From positions 228,515 to 292,514 of the forward strand of contig NZ_JAXIVS010000015.1 in the NCBI RefSeq assembly GCF_034259325.1: a stretch of DNA of 64,000 nucleotides, written 5' to 3'. Source of the stretch: Hyalangium ruber (GTDB lineage Bacteria; Myxococcota; Myxococcia; Myxococcales; Myxococcaceae). The position numbers were made by a program, and so were the translations under genes. The notes below the pieces were generated by a model that saw nothing but the letters and a program-made list of their open reading frames with translations, had not been told where the DNA came from and made no database searches. Positions 8,913 to 20,235 of the stretch are shown here, piece by piece (within the stretch, counting starts at the first letter, position 1; each line of letters begins with the position of its first letter).

Positions 8913-9041
8913 CACCCCACCATTATCCCACCTGTCCGGAAACGGAAAAACCGAGCCTCCACGCACGGTTGCTTGGGTAGGTTTTTTGACGACACCGCCT
9001 CCTGACCGGACCATGGGCCCGTGGACTCACAGGGAGGTTGC

Positions 9042-9941
9042 ATGAGGTACATCGCGCTACTGGCTGGGATGGTGTGGATGACGGGGTGCGCCACCGGAGC
9101 TCCGCCGCCCATGGGCGGGAGGATGGCCTTCGAGGCCATGCGCTACCGCCCCGCCACCCCCTCCGCCATGCCGCGCGACATTCCCCCCGAGCGCGAGGAG
9201 CCCGCGGTCGCGGTCGTTCAGACGCCTCCGGCTCCGGCTCCCGCTCCGGCCGAGGCTCGCCCCGTCGTGGCGAAGCGAGAGGAGTCCGCCGCCCCTGCCC
9301 CCACCCCCGCCACGTCTCGCGCCCAGCGCCCCGAGCCGAAGAAGCGCGCTCAGCCCGCTCCGCGTCCGGTCGTGTCTCGCGATGCGCGGGAGACGGTGCT
9401 CGCCACCGCGCGCGGACTGGTGGGGAAGACCCAGGTGAAGGCCGCGGGCCGCACCTTTCCTTCCGACTGCACCGGGCTCGTCGAGGCCGCCTATGCGCAG
9501 GCGGGCATCTCGCTGCGCGGCGGCGCGAAGCCGGGAGACAACGGCGTCACCGCGCTCTACCGCTACGCCCAGGCCCACGGCCGCGTGTACACCGGCGGCC
9601 GGCCCTCGGCGGGAGATCTCGTCTTCTTCCGGGAGACCTACGACCAGAACCGCGACGGCCGGCGCAACGACGGGCTCACCCACGTGGGAATCGTGGACCA
9701 GGTGGCCGCCGACGGCACCGTCACCGTCATCCACCGCGTGAGTCGCGGCGTGATGCGCTACCGGATGAACCTCTCGAAGCCCCGGGTCGCCAAGGATCCG
9801 CGCTCCGGGCAGGTGATCAACGACACACTGCGGGCCCCGGGGCCCGGGAGGACTTTCGCCCTCACCGGGCAGCTCTTCGCGGCCTATGCCACCGTGCTGC
9901 CCACCCCCAAGGCAGCGCCGGTGGCCGTGGCCCGCCGGTAG
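9042..9941 (+). CDS. NlpC/P60-like (C40) cell-wall hydrolase lipoprotein
   Basis: 299 residues from the ATG at 9042, which has a good AGGGAGG 5 bases upstream; a GTG 21 bases earlier would disrupt the signal. Lipobox MTGC gives a lipidated Cys16. Residues ~50-110 are a Pro/Ala-rich linker spanning the periplasm or wall. The C-terminal domain has Cys143 in FPSDCTGLVEAAY, His214 in LTHVGIV and His231 in VTVIHRV, the Cys-His-His set of NlpC/P60 or CHAP-like peptidases that cut peptide cross-links in peptidoglycan. The spacing between Cys and His is slightly long because of a DQNRDGRRNDG insert that looks like a calcium-binding loop. Likely an envelope remodelling enzyme. Confidence 0.82.
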   Translation: MRYIALLAGMVWMTGCATGAPPPMGGRMAFEAMRYRPATPSAMPRDIPPEREEPAVAVVQTPPAPAPAPAEARPVVAKREESAAPAPTPATSRAQRPEPKKRAQPAPRPVVSRDARETVLATARGLVGKTQVKAAGRTFPSDCTGLVEAAYAQAGISLRGGAKPGDNGVTALYRYAQAHGRVYTGGRPSAGDLVFFRETYDQNRDGRRNDGLTHVGIVDQVAADGTVTVIHRVSRGVMRYRMNLSKPRVAKDPRSGQVINDTLRAPGPGRTFALTGQLFAAYATVLPTPKAAPVAVARR

Positions 9942-9954
9942 TCCTTCGCGCCCG

Positions 9955-11133
9955 CTACGCGGCGGGGCGCGCGGTGCGATCCCAGGCCGCCTTCTGCGCG
10001 TTGCGCAGGAAGCGCCAGAAGCCCACCACGATCGCCAGGTTCATCGTCACGAAGTAGTAGGCCACCGAGGCGATCCGCTTCCCCGTCCCCTTCAGCACCC
10101 CGGCCTTCCCCAGGTACGCCAGCGCGTAGAACATCGCCTGGGAGAAGAGCGTCAGCCGGTAGAACACGCTGTCCAGCAGGAACAGGTTGGCCAGCAGCGC
10201 CACCGCCATCAGCGCCGGCGCGCACCAGCGCAACAGCTTGTGCGACCAGAAGGCGAACGCCGGGAAGCCCGCCGTCGGCAGCAGCAGCCCCGGCACCATC
10301 TTCAGGCTCTGGAAGTTGCCCGCCGCGATGCGCGCCCGACGGCCGAACTCCTTGCCGTAGTCCTCCGTCGTCTCCTCGTGCGCCACCGCCTCGGCCTCGT
10401 ACACCACCTTGTAGCCCTGCTCGAGGATGCGCAGCGGAATCACGAAGTCATCGACGATGGTGGACGGCGGCAACTGCGTGAAGAGCGTGCGGCGAATCGC
10501 GTACAGCCCGCCGTTGGCGCCCACCACCGAGCCGCGCTTGCCCTCGTAGAACTTGATGAGCGACTCGTAGTTCCAGTACGCGCTCTCCTCGTAGTCCTTC
10601 TTCGTCGGGTTGTAGAGCCGCAGCTTGCCGCACACCGCGCCCACCTCTGGATCCTCGAAGTGGCGCACCAGGGCCTGGATGGCCTCCGGCTCGATCATCG
10701 TGTTCGCGTCGGACAGGACGATGATGTCCCCCATCGCCATGGGGATGCAGCGGTTGAGCACCGTCGTCTTCCCCGCCCGCGCCGCCGCCGACAGCCGCAC
10801 CCGCGTGTCCGGGCACTGCTTCACCCGCTCATCCGTCCCATCCGTCGAGCCGTCCGAGCCGATCAGCACCTCGAAGCGGTGCGCCGGGTAGTCCAGCGCC
10901 AGGCTGTTCTCCAACTTCTGCTGGATGCAGCTCGCCTCGTTGTAGGCGGCCACCACCAGGCTCACCGAGGGCACCAGCCCCGTCTTGGATTCACGCTCCC
11001 GCTTCGCAGCTCGCGTCGAGCGCAGGTTGTAGAACGCCTGCGCGACCCCATCGATAGCCACCAGACACAATGGGTAGAAAAAGTAGGTGTGCAGCAGTAA
11101 CAGGGCGGCACACCAGAAGAAAACCTCCGCCAT
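9955..11133 (-). CDS. membrane-anchored GT2 glycosyltransferase
   Basis: 392 residues. A transmembrane segment at ~5-27 is followed by a GT-A family 2 domain: PSVSLVVAAYNE, LIGSDGSTDGTDE, then VLSDANT in the DxD position, GANGGLYAIRR and VDDFVIPLRI for acceptor or catalytic roles. Three or four hydrophobic segments fill the last ~110 residues. This architecture matches processive or lipid-linked glycosyltransferases used for exopolysaccharide or cell-surface glycan synthesis; the QxxRW motif of cellulose or hyaluronan synthases is not clear. The gene stands alone, with a 166-base upstream region before the next minus-strand gene, so its product cannot be tied to a particular polysaccharide cluster. 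Confidence 0.85.
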   Translation of the reverse strand: MAEVFFWCAALLLLHTYFFYPLCLVAIDGVAQAFYNLRSTRAAKRERESKTGLVPSVSLVVAAYNEASCIQQKLENSLALDYPAHRFEVLIGSDGSTDGTDERVKQCPDTRVRLSAAARAGKTTVLNRCIPMAMGDIIVLSDANTMIEPEAIQALVRHFEDPEVGAVCGKLRLYNPTKKDYEESAYWNYESLIKFYEGKRGSVVGANGGLYAIRRTLFTQLPPSTIVDDFVIPLRILEQGYKVVYEAEAVAHEETTEDYGKEFGRRARIAAGNFQSLKMVPGLLLPTAGFPAFAFWSHKLLRWCAPALMAVALLANLFLLDSVFYRLTLFSQAMFYALAYLGKAGVLKGTGKRIASVAYYFVTMNLAIVVGFWRFLRNAQKAAWDRTARPAA

Positions 11134-11299
11134 CGCCTCGCCTCCCCAGGACCCAGACTTCGGGCTCGGTCAGGGAGCAGCAAAGGACATGCCGGAGCCA
11201 AGGGGCGGACTTCCCTCGGAAGCCAAGAGGCGCCCTGCGTCATGGGGCGTGCAAGACTGAACTTCTTCCAGCCCGTCCGGAGGTCGGCCTGAAACCCTG

Positions 11300-13174
11300 T
11301 CAGGGCGTAATCGTGCCCAGGGTGGCCGACCACTGCTGGAGCTTGCGGGCAAGCGCGTGGTTCGGGTTGAGCGCCAGCGCCGTGTCGAGCAGGCTCCGTG
11401 CCACGGCCGGCTCCCGCTGCCTTAGCGCCAGCCGCGCTCCCAGCACATAGGCCCGAATGAGGGTGTTGTCCCGCTCCCGGACCTCTCGCAGCGCCTCGGA
11501 CAGCTCCTCCAGCGCGGAGGGCGGCGAGCCAGCGTTGAGGCCGTACTCTGCCAGCGACAGGGCGCTCCAGTGCGAGGGGTTCTCCACCTTGCGCAGCCGC
11601 TCCGCGAGCGCGAGCGCTTGGGGGTTGCCGGTGACGCCCGCGTGGACCGCCTGCGCCTTCAGCCGCGCCACCACATCGGCGGCGGGCTCCGTCTCCGGCG
11701 CCGCGCGAATCACCATCAGGGCCTCCTGGCCCTGCTTCGTCAGCTGCCCGATCGCAGCCTCCAGGGGCCGCCGCTGTTCCCCCAAAGCCTCCAGCTCTTC
11801 CTTCCTCGAGTTGACGCGACTCTCCCAGTCGGCCGGAGCCTGGGCCAGCTGCAGCGAGGCGATCTCCCGGCGCAGCCGCGTCTGCTGCTCGCTGATCCAC
11901 GCGAGCTCCACCTGGGAGTCATCGAGCTGCAGCGCGAGCGCCACCAGCAGCTCCGCCTGGGCCTCGGTGAACTTGGGGAACCGGACCACCAACGCGCGCA
12001 ACTGCTCGAGGGCCTGCTCGCGCGAAGCCGCATCGTCCCTCCGCAGCAGCGCCACCGCCTGGTCCTTGGTGGTGAGGGCCTCGGCCGGCAGCTCCGAGCC
12101 CTGGTTGCGCCAGACTGGGTAGGTGAGCCAGGCCGTCAGCGCGAGCACGCCCACGGCGGCCAGGATGAGCAGGTAGCGCCCGACCCCGGGGCCTTCAGGT
12201 GCCTCCTGGGCGGGGCTCTCGCGCTCGAGGCGCTCGAAGATCTCCTGGGACGTGAGCGCGGAGCCGCGACGCGAGCCGGTGGCGCTCCCCCCTCGCGACT
12301 CCACGGGCGACTCCGGCGGGAGCGCCACGGGAGGGGGCGTGGGCAAGGGGACAGGAGCCTGGGGAGGTAGGTCGACAGGCGCGGCGCGGGGCGCGGCGGC
12401 CCGACTCTCGCCGGTCTTCCCTCGCCCCTGCTTGCCGCCAGCGCCTGACTCGACCATCCACGGGACGGTGCCTCCCGCGTCCTGGCTGGGGACGGAGACC
12501 CCGGCTGCTCGATCGGCGGCCTGGATCTGCGAGGCCCCGAAGGCCTGGGTGGTGGCGGGAGCAGCCGGGGAAGCAGGGATGGCGCTGGCGCCGAAGACCT
12601 GCGTCGTGGTGGGTGGCGGCGCTGGGGGCGGAAGGGAGGGAGCCCCGAAGACCTGCGTCGTGGTGGCGGGAGATGGAACGGAGACCGCTCCGAAGACCTG
12701 CGTCGTGGTGGCCGGCGGCACTCGCGCGGGCGGAGGGGCGCCAAACACCTGGGTCTTTCCCATCTCCCCGCCCGGCAGGCCCTCCGCGAGCGTCCCATAG
12801 GCCGGAGTCTTCTCGGAGTCGTCCGGCGGCGGAGCGGCAGGCGCGGCGGGGGCACGGGAAAGACCCGGGGGCACTCCGAAGATCCGCGTGGACTGGCTCG
12901 CGGAGGCACTCCGCTCCGCCGGCGGCGAGACGGTCCCCTGGGGGATGCCGAAGATGCGAGTGGTGCTCGCGGAGGAGGTACGGGAGACCTCCCCTACCCT
13001 GGCCGTCGAGCCCCCTTGCGCGCTCTGGGCCTGGGGGGGGACGAGGACCTTCCCGGACGGGGTGGCCGTGAAGACGAAGCTGCAGCGCGTGCATTGCACC
13101 GAAGCGCCCGCCGGCGGTAACAGCCGAGGGTCGAGTTCATACTGCATCGAGCACTGAGGACAGCCGATCTGCAC
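11300..13174 (-). CDS. MJ0042 zinc-ribbon membrane protein with T[RQ][IV]FG repeats
   Basis: 624 residues starting at a GTG. The N-terminus is an MJ0042-type zinc ribbon with CPQC (5-8) and CTRC (28-31). Residues ~40-330 are a disordered Pro/Ala/Ser-rich region holding seven copies of a short motif: TTRIFG, STRIFG, KTQVFG, three TTQVFG and TTQAFG between residues 71 and 213. A single transmembrane segment lies at ~334-353, followed by a helical, TPR-like C-terminal domain (TKDQAVALLRRDDAASREQA onward) that would be periplasmic. MJ0042/FHA/TPR proteins of this kind are common in myxobacteria and are usually uncharacterised. The repeated Thr motif in a cytosolic tail suggests kinase targets or docking sites. 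The ComEA-like gene upstream of the stop side begins 10 bases away in transcription order. Confidence 0.8.
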   Translation of the reverse strand: MQIGCPQCSMQYELDPRLLPPAGASVQCTRCSFVFTATPSGKVLVPPQAQSAQGGSTARVGEVSRTSSASTTRIFGIPQGTVSPPAERSASASQSTRIFGVPPGLSRAPAAPAAPPPDDSEKTPAYGTLAEGLPGGEMGKTQVFGAPPPARVPPATTTQVFGAVSVPSPATTTQVFGAPSLPPPAPPPTTTQVFGASAIPASPAAPATTQAFGASQIQAADRAAGVSVPSQDAGGTVPWMVESGAGGKQGRGKTGESRAAAPRAAPVDLPPQAPVPLPTPPPVALPPESPVESRGGSATGSRRGSALTSQEIFERLERESPAQEAPEGPGVGRYLLILAAVGVLALTAWLTYPVWRNQGSELPAEALTTKDQAVALLRRDDAASREQALEQLRALVVRFPKFTEAQAELLVALALQLDDSQVELAWISEQQTRLRREIASLQLAQAPADWESRVNSRKEELEALGEQRRPLEAAIGQLTKQGQEALMVIRAAPETEPAADVVARLKAQAVHAGVTGNPQALALAERLRKVENPSHWSALSLAEYGLNAGSPPSALEELSEALREVRERDNTLIRAYVLGARLALRQREPAVARSLLDTALALNPNHALARKLQQWSATLGTITP

Positions 13175-13183
13175 GCAGCGTGC

Positions 13184-13594
13184 TTACCACACACGCCCCG
13201 ACTCCGGCGCCTCTCGTAGCTCGGTGGCTGCCTGGAGGGTCTCCAGCTTGGCGGCGCCGACGCCCGAGACGGCGTCCACCTGCTCCCAGCTCGAGAAGCG
13301 CCCCTCAGCCTCCCGGGCCTCTACCAGCTTGCGCGCGAGCGAGCGCCCCACGCCGGGCAACCGGGCCAGCTCTTCCTCGGTGGCGGAGTTGAGATCCAGC
13401 TTCAGCCCGAGCGCCAAGGCCTGCGCGCCGGTGGGCGGGGCTCCCTCGCCACACACGGCCACGCCCTCCACCATGCGCACCGCTCCGGGCTCACAGTCCA
13501 GCGCCGGAGCGGAGCTCGGCCACCACCCCCGCGCCAGAACGCCCAACGCCAGCAACCCCAGCGTCGCGGCGGCCAGCGCGGCGGTACGGTTCAC
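13184..13594 (-). CDS. ComEA-like helix-hairpin-helix DNA-binding protein, membrane anchored
   Basis: 136 residues from a GTG at 13594, placed 2 bases after the aspartokinase stop. A transmembrane segment (residues ~4-24) is followed by a short stretch with Cys34 and Cys48, then a tandem helix-hairpin-helix: LDLNSATEEELARLPGVG (67-84) and VDAVSGVGAAKLETL (106-120). This is the ComEA topology, where the periplasmic HhH domain binds incoming DNA in natural transformation, though such single-copy ComEA-like proteins also occur without a complete competence system. No other com gene is visible. Tight linkage to lysC is probably a transcription convenience. Confidence 0.82.
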   Translation of the reverse strand: MNRTAALAAATLGLLALGVLARGWWPSSAPALDCEPGAVRMVEGVAVCGEGAPPTGAQALALGLKLDLNSATEEELARLPGVGRSLARKLVEAREAEGRFSSWEQVDAVSGVGAAKLETLQAATELREAPESGRVW

Positions 13595-13596
13595 GA

Positions 13597-14856
<1,260 letters not shown>

Positions 14857-14991
14857 GGTGCCTGGCTCCTACCTGCTTGACGGGCGGACCCTATTGGGCG
14901 CATCCCCCGCTGTCAAAGGCGCAGTGGCCCATCGTGGCTGCCGGTGCCTCGGGTTTGCGCTAGGGTGCGCGCCCTTTTCCTTGGAGCTCCT

Positions 14992-16521
14992 ATGTCCCTG
15001 CCCCGCCTACTCATCGATGGAGACACCCTGAAGCTGGAGGAGATCCTCCAGGTGGCCCGCCACGCCGTGAAGGTGGAGCTGGCCCCCGAGGCCGCCTCGC
15101 GGGTGCGCGCCTCCCGCGCGTTGGTGGACCGCGTGGCCGCGGGGGACACTCCGTCCTACGGCATCAACACGGGCTTTGGCACGCTGGCCGAGGTGCGCAT
15201 CGACAAGAAGGATCTGCGCGAGCTGCAGCGCAACCTCATCCTGTCGCACGCGGCCGGCGTGGGCTCGCCGCTGCCGCTGCCCGAGGCCCGGGCGCTGCTG
15301 CTGCTGCGGTGCAACGTGCTGGCCAAGGGCTTCTCGGGCATCCGCTCGGAGACGCTGGAGCTGGCGCTGGAGATGCTGAACCGAGACGTGGTGCCGGTGG
15401 TACCCGAGCGCGGCAGCGTGGGCGCCTCGGGAGATCTGGCGCCACTGGCGCACCTGGCGCTGGTGTTCATCGGCGAGGGCGAGGCGTTCTACCAGGGCGA
15501 GCGGCTGCCGGCGCGGGTGGCGCTGGAGCGCGCGGGGCTCCAGCCGGTGGTGCTGGAGGCCAAGGAGGGCCTGGCGCTGGTCAACGGCACCCAGGCGATG
15601 TGCGCGGTGGGCACGCTGTTGCAGCTGCGCTCCGAGGCGCTGGCGGATCTGGCGGACGTGGCGGGGGCGATGACGCTGGAGGGCCTGCTGGGGAGCCACA
15701 AGCCCTTCATCCCGGAGATCCACGACGTGCGCGCCCACCCGGGGCAGAAGGCGTGCGCGGCGCACCTGCGGCGGCTGCTCGCGGGCAGCGATCTGGTGGA
15801 GTCTCACGCCAACTGCAGCAAGGTGCAGGATCCGTACAGTCTGCGGTGCATGCCGCAGGTACACGGCTCGGCGCGCGAGGGGCTGTCCTTCTCGCGGCGC
15901 ATCCTGGAGGTGGAGGTGAACAGCGCCACGGACAACCCGCTGGTGTTCGTGGACTCGGAGCGCATCGTCTCGGGCGGCAACTTCCACGGGCAGCCGATCT
16001 CGCTGGCGCTGGATGTGGCGGCGATGGCGCTCACGCAGCTCTCGGCGATCAGCGAGCGGCGGGTGGAGCAGCTCGTCAACCCGGCGCTGTCGGGGCTGCC
16101 TCCGTTCCTGGCGAAGAACTCGGGGCTGAACTCGGGGTTCATGATCGCGCAGGTGACGAGCGCGGCGCTGGTGGCCGAGTCGCGCGTGCTGAGCCACCCG
16201 GCCTCGGTGGATTCGATCCCGTCCTCCGCGGGCCGCGAGGACCACGTGTCCATGGGCATGACGGCGGCGCTCAAGGCGCGGCAGGTGTCCGAGTTCACGC
16301 GCTCGTGCCTGGCCATCGAGCTGCTGGTGGCGGCGCAGGCGCTGGACTACCGCCAGCCGGTGAAGGCGGGGCGCGGGCCGCAGGCGGCGTATGAGCTGAT
16401 CCGCAGCAAGGTGCCCACGATGGAGAAGGACCGGGAGCTCCACCGGGACATCGAGGCGGTGAGCAAGCTCATCGACTCGGGCGAGCTGCTGGAGACGGTC
16501 CACGCCGCCACCCGGGAGTGA
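14992..16521 (+). CDS. hutH: histidine ammonia-lyase
   Basis: 509 residues from the ATG at 14992 (GGAG 5 bases upstream), matching the ~510 of HutH. It deaminates L-histidine to urocanate. The prosthetic group MIO forms from Ala-Ser-Gly at 145-147 in [22 protein letters not shown] at 56-63 supplies the catalytic tyrosine. The selectivity pair is Ser-His at 85-86 ([11 protein letters not shown]), as in histidine rather than tyrosine (YH) or phenylalanine (FL) lyases. The rest of the hut pathway (hutU, hutI) is not next to it, so the gene is an orphan or the pathway is dispersed. An alternative role as an aromatic aminomutase of secondary metabolism is less likely given the SH pair. Confidence 0.92.
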   Translation: MSLPRLLIDGDTLKLEEILQVARHAVKVELAPEAASRVRASRALVDRVAAGDTPSYGINTGFGTLAEVRIDKKDLRELQRNLILSHAAGVGSPLPLPEARALLLLRCNVLAKGFSGIRSETLELALEMLNRDVVPVVPERGSVGASGDLAPLAHLALVFIGEGEAFYQGERLPARVALERAGLQPVVLEAKEGLALVNGTQAMCAVGTLLQLRSEALADLADVAGAMTLEGLLGSHKPFIPEIHDVRAHPGQKACAAHLRRLLAGSDLVESHANCSKVQDPYSLRCMPQVHGSAREGLSFSRRILEVEVNSATDNPLVFVDSERIVSGGNFHGQPISLALDVAAMALTQLSAISERRVEQLVNPALSGLPPFLAKNSGLNSGFMIAQVTSAALVAESRVLSHPASVDSIPSSAGREDHVSMGMTAALKARQVSEFTRSCLAIELLVAAQALDYRQPVKAGRGPQAAYELIRSKVPTMEKDRELHRDIEAVSKLIDSGELLETVHAATRE

Positions 16522-16581
16522 GCCGGGCCGTCATCCCCCCTCCCCTGCGCCTACCTGGGACGATGAGCTAACGTCCCAGCC

Positions 16582-19500
16582 ATGCACCTCGCGCGCCTAT
16601 CCACCGCCCTGCTGCTGACGGGATTCCTTGCCCTGGGAGGCTGTGAGCGTGGCTCTTCCACTCCGCCACCTCCTCCCGAGGCCACCAAGCCGCCCACACG
16701 TCTTGACCCGAAGCAGGCCGAGCGGTTCGCGCAAGCAGGCATCGCGGCCCCCACGACGGCCCCCGGCCAACCCGACACGGGCGAGGTGGATCTCGCGGAG
16801 CTGCGCGACTCCGTGGCGGATCCGCAGGAGGTCACCGAGGCCCAGCTCTTTCAGATGGCTTCGCCCACGGGAGCACCTGCTCCCTCCGCACAGCCTCCGC
16901 GAGAAGCCCCGCGCCCCGCGCCGAGCAACGCCCTTGCCGCCAGGCCTCGCGAACCCGTTACCGAGGACCGCGCCGAGGAAGGGGAGTCCTTGGAGGACGC
17001 CCTTGCGTTCTCGCCTCGTGCCTCCGCGGGCCCCGGTAGCGGAGGCTCTTCTCCACAGGCCGAGGCGCGTCCGCGCGTCCTCGAGCAGAAGCGCCGGGAG
17101 ATCATCCAGATCATCAAAGGCAGCGGAGGCAGTGATGGTGCGCCTGCCTATGCCCCCCCACCGCCTCCCGCCAAGGTCAAAGAGCTCGCCTCGAAGGCTC
17201 AAAGCGCCGCGAGCCCCGCGCCGCCCGCGCCGGTACTGCCCAAGGTGGAGGCGGCGCCCCGAGCGGCCAAGGTCCTGGTGACGGACGAGTCGGGCCGCTA
17301 CCAGCCGCTCAAGACGCGCGCGGTACGCGTGGTGACGTACATCCAAGGCGCCCGGGCACGCACGGTGGTGGACTACCTGTTCGAGAACGACACGAACCGT
17401 ACCCTGGAAGGCACCTTCTACTACCCGCTGCCAGGAGGGGCGGCGGTGGCGGGCTTCGCCATGTACTCCGATGCCGTGGCGGTGCGAGCCCCCTCGCTCT
17501 TCCAATCCTCGGAGCTGCTGCCCGCCCTGGGAGAAGACTCTGCCAACATCGCGGAGCTGGGAGCCGCCGCGCCGCCGAGCAAGCCCGGAGCGAAGTACGC
17601 CTGGGGCGAGCGCCAGGAGGCCCGGGTCGTCGAGCAGAAGCGAGCGCGCGAGGTGTACGAGGAGGTGGTGCGGCGCAACGTGGACCCTGCGCTGTTGGAG
17701 TGGGCGGGAGCCTCCACCTTCAGCGCGCGCGTGTTCCCCCTGCCTCCCAAGAGCCTCAAGCGCGTGGTGATCGCCTACGAGCAGACGCTGCTCTTCGACG
17801 GGCAGCGCCTGCGCTACACGTGGCCGCTGCCGACCGAAGCCGGGAAGAGCCTGCAGGTATCCGCGCGAGTGCATGTGGACCCGCGCCACACCACGGAGGT
17901 GCTGGTGCAGCCAGAGCCGGGCACCCAGGCACGCGCGCTCGGTCCGTGGCAGGCGTACGACTTCTCCAAGCTGGAGGGTGACGGCGCGCTGGCGGTGGCG
18001 CTCACTCCCAAGAACGCGGAGGCCGACGTGCTGGTGGGCAAGGACGCGGCGGGACTGCCGGGCCATGCTTTCTACACGCGCGTGCGGCTGCCCGAGCGGC
18101 TGACCTCGGGTGCGGAGGGCGCTCCCACCGGACGGGCGGTGCTGGTGGTGGACACCTCGCTGTCGGCGGAAGACGGCAACGCCTGGGCGCTCCAGGCGGC
18201 CACCTTGCGCGCACTGCTGGAGAAAGACCCGACGCTGAAGGAGTACGCAGTGCTGCTGTTCGACGTGCGCTCGCGCTGGCTGCACGCGCCGGGTTGGCGG
18301 CCCAATGACGCCGCGCACCGCCAAGAGACCTTCTCGGAGCTGGAGCGCATGTTCCTGGAGGGCGCCTCGCACGTGGACGGAGTCCTGGAGGAGCTGGACC
18401 GGGCCGGGCGCGAGTGGCTCAAGCCGGCCCAGCCCACCGAGCGGGTGACAGCGTTCCTGCTCTCGGATGGCAACGTCACCTGGGGCCAGAGCCGGGTCGA
18501 CGCGCTGATCTCCCGCCACCCCAGCGTGGAGACGCTGCGCTGGGTGAGCTACCGCTTCGGGGAGGCGGCGGTGAACACGGAACTGTTCGACGCGATGGCG
18601 CGTGCCAGTGGTGGCCGGGTGGTCACCGTGCTCTCCGGCTCGGAGGTGAACGCCGCCGCCAATGCCCACCGGGCTGCCTCGGTGGTGCTGGCGCGAGTGG
18701 CCGTCAAGGGAACCGAGGTGAAGGATCTGGTGGTGGCGGGCCGCCCCCACCTGCTCTTCCCCGGACAGGAGTTGCAGGTAGCCGGGCGGCTGCCAGCGGA
18801 AGGCACGGCGGAGCTGGAGGTGGTGACGCACGCCGGCTCGGAAGAGCGCGTGCTGCGCGTGCCCCTGCCGCGAGAGGAGGACAGCCCCTTCGCGCCGAGG
18901 GCCTGGGCGGAGCTGTTCGTGGGCCGGCTGACCTCGCTGGACGACGAGCGGCTGGACCGGATGGTGGTGGCGCTCAGCCAGCACTACCGCCTGGCCAACT
19001 CACGCGCCTCCATGCTCATCCTGGAGTCGGAGGGCGACTACACCCGCTACGCGGTTCGCAACGAGCAGGTGGACCTGGAGAACCTGGAAGGACTGCGGCG
19101 CAAGGAGGAGGATCAGCGCCGGGACAAGCTGCTGGGCATCGCCTTGGACGAAGTGCCCGATGCGGGCCGTGCCCTGGTGCGGCGGCTGACCGAGCTGAAA
19201 GCAGGGCTGGCTCCCCTCCTCCGGCGCCAGCCGCTGCGGGATGAGCCCTACGCGGGCGGAGAGGAACGGCTTCAGGCGGAGCTGGCGTATCGCAGGGCCC
19301 GGAGAGACAACCGGGACGACGTGTTGGTGTACGAGGCCATCGCGCGCAAGCGGGCCTTCTCGGGAGACACCTGGGGCGCGGTGCGCGCGCTCTCCTCGCC
19401 CGTGGAGCTACGCCCGAAGGATCCGGAAGCGCTGCGGCTGGTAGGCTACGGCATGCTGGCGCTGGGGCAGTACCCAGCGGCCGCCGAGCTCTTCGAACAC

Positions 19501-20223
19501 GTGCGGCTGAACCGGCCCTTCGAGGGCCAGGCGTTCCTCGAGGAGGCGCTGGCGCTGGATGCCGCGGGGCGCTACGCGGAGGCCGCGCGCAACTACGAGA
19601 TCGTCCTGGCGCGGTCATGGGCCCGACACCCCACCGAGGTGAAGACGGTCGCGGCGTACCACTACTCGCGGATGCTCTCCGCGTTGGCGCGCCACCCGCG
19701 CGCGGAAGCCCTGGCTCTCCAGCTGCGCAGCCGGGCCTCGGAGCTGAAGGACCCCAGCAAGCCATCACAGGCCCCGAACTCCCGGCCGCTCGACTACCAG
19801 CTCACCACGCACTGGAACTCGGACAGCACGGACATCGATCTTTGGGTCATCGAGCCCACCGGCGAGCGCTGCTACTACTCGCACCGGGACACGCGCCTGG
19901 GAGGCAAGCTCTTCTGGGACATCACGGACGGGCTGGGGCCCGAGCTGTACCAAGCGCCCAAGGCGGCACCGGGCCCGTACCACGTGGTGGTGCATTACTA
20001 CGGCAACAACTCGTCCCGGTACGTGGTGCCCACGGCGCTGCTGCTGGTGAGCGACCGGGGCGTCTTCACTCCCGAGGACACCTACCGCCGGCGCTTCCAG
20101 GTGCGCATCCTCCCCAACAAGAACGCGCTGCTGCTGCTGCGCCGGGAGGAGCTGATCGCGGCGGAGAGACCCAAGCCCGCCGCGCCAGCGATGCTCAAGC
20201 CGTTCGCGGAGTCCAATCCCTGA
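16582..20223 (+). CDS. giant VIT-VWA lipoprotein with C-terminal TPR and DUF2135-like region
   Basis: 1213 residues. A signal peptide with lipobox LGGC (Cys21) is followed by ~200 residues of Pro/Ala-rich linker. A VIT domain spans ~240-410, including the [20 protein letters not shown] signature that marks this family. A von Willebrand factor A domain begins near 515; its metal-ion-dependent adhesion site DTSLS is at 524-528. Repeated helical pairs resembling TPRs lie at ~880-1040, and the last ~150 residues ([24 protein letters not shown]) resemble DUF2135. VIT/VWA proteins act in adhesion and surface scaffolding; this one should sit on the outer membrane. A stand-alone gene, convergent with the kinase gene that ends 12 bases beyond. 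Confidence 0.88.
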   Translation: MHLARLSTALLLTGFLALGGCERGSSTPPPPPEATKPPTRLDPKQAERFAQAGIAAPTTAPGQPDTGEVDLAELRDSVADPQEVTEAQLFQMASPTGAPAPSAQPPREAPRPAPSNALAARPREPVTEDRAEEGESLEDALAFSPRASAGPGSGGSSPQAEARPRVLEQKRREIIQIIKGSGGSDGAPAYAPPPPPAKVKELASKAQSAASPAPPAPVLPKVEAAPRAAKVLVTDESGRYQPLKTRAVRVVTYIQGARARTVVDYLFENDTNRTLEGTFYYPLPGGAAVAGFAMYSDAVAVRAPSLFQSSELLPALGEDSANIAELGAAAPPSKPGAKYAWGERQEARVVEQKRAREVYEEVVRRNVDPALLEWAGASTFSARVFPLPPKSLKRVVIAYEQTLLFDGQRLRYTWPLPTEAGKSLQVSARVHVDPRHTTEVLVQPEPGTQARALGPWQAYDFSKLEGDGALAVALTPKNAEADVLVGKDAAGLPGHAFYTRVRLPERLTSGAEGAPTGRAVLVVDTSLSAEDGNAWALQAATLRALLEKDPTLKEYAVLLFDVRSRWLHAPGWRPNDAAHRQETFSELERMFLEGASHVDGVLEELDRAGREWLKPAQPTERVTAFLLSDGNVTWGQSRVDALISRHPSVETLRWVSYRFGEAAVNTELFDAMARASGGRVVTVLSGSEVNAAANAHRAASVVLARVAVKGTEVKDLVVAGRPHLLFPGQELQVAGRLPAEGTAELEVVTHAGSEERVLRVPLPREEDSPFAPRAWAELFVGRLTSLDDERLDRMVVALSQHYRLANSRASMLILESEGDYTRYAVRNEQVDLENLEGLRRKEEDQRRDKLLGIALDEVPDAGRALVRRLTELKAGLAPLLRRQPLRDEPYAGGEERLQAELAYRRARRDNRDDVLVYEAIARKRAFSGDTWGAVRALSSPVELRPKDPEALRLVGYGMLALGQYPAAAELFEHVRLNRPFEGQAFLEEALALDAAGRYAEAARNYEIVLARSWARHPTEVKTVAAYHYSRMLSALARHPRAEALALQLRSRASELKDPSKPSQAPNSRPLDYQLTTHWNSDSTDIDLWVIEPTGERCYYSHRDTRLGGKLFWDITDGLGPELYQAPKAAPGPYHVVVHYYGNNSSRYVVPTALLLVSDRGVFTPEDTYRRRFQVRILPNKNALLLLRREELIAAERPKPAAPAMLKPFAESNP

Positions 20224-20235
20224 GCGGCAGGAGCC

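Noticed and set aside
16582-17281. A separate short protein in the Pro/Ala-rich start of the VIT-VWA gene
   Set aside because: The alternative frame is Arg/Pro-rich shadow reading; the lipoprotein signal belongs to the long frame.
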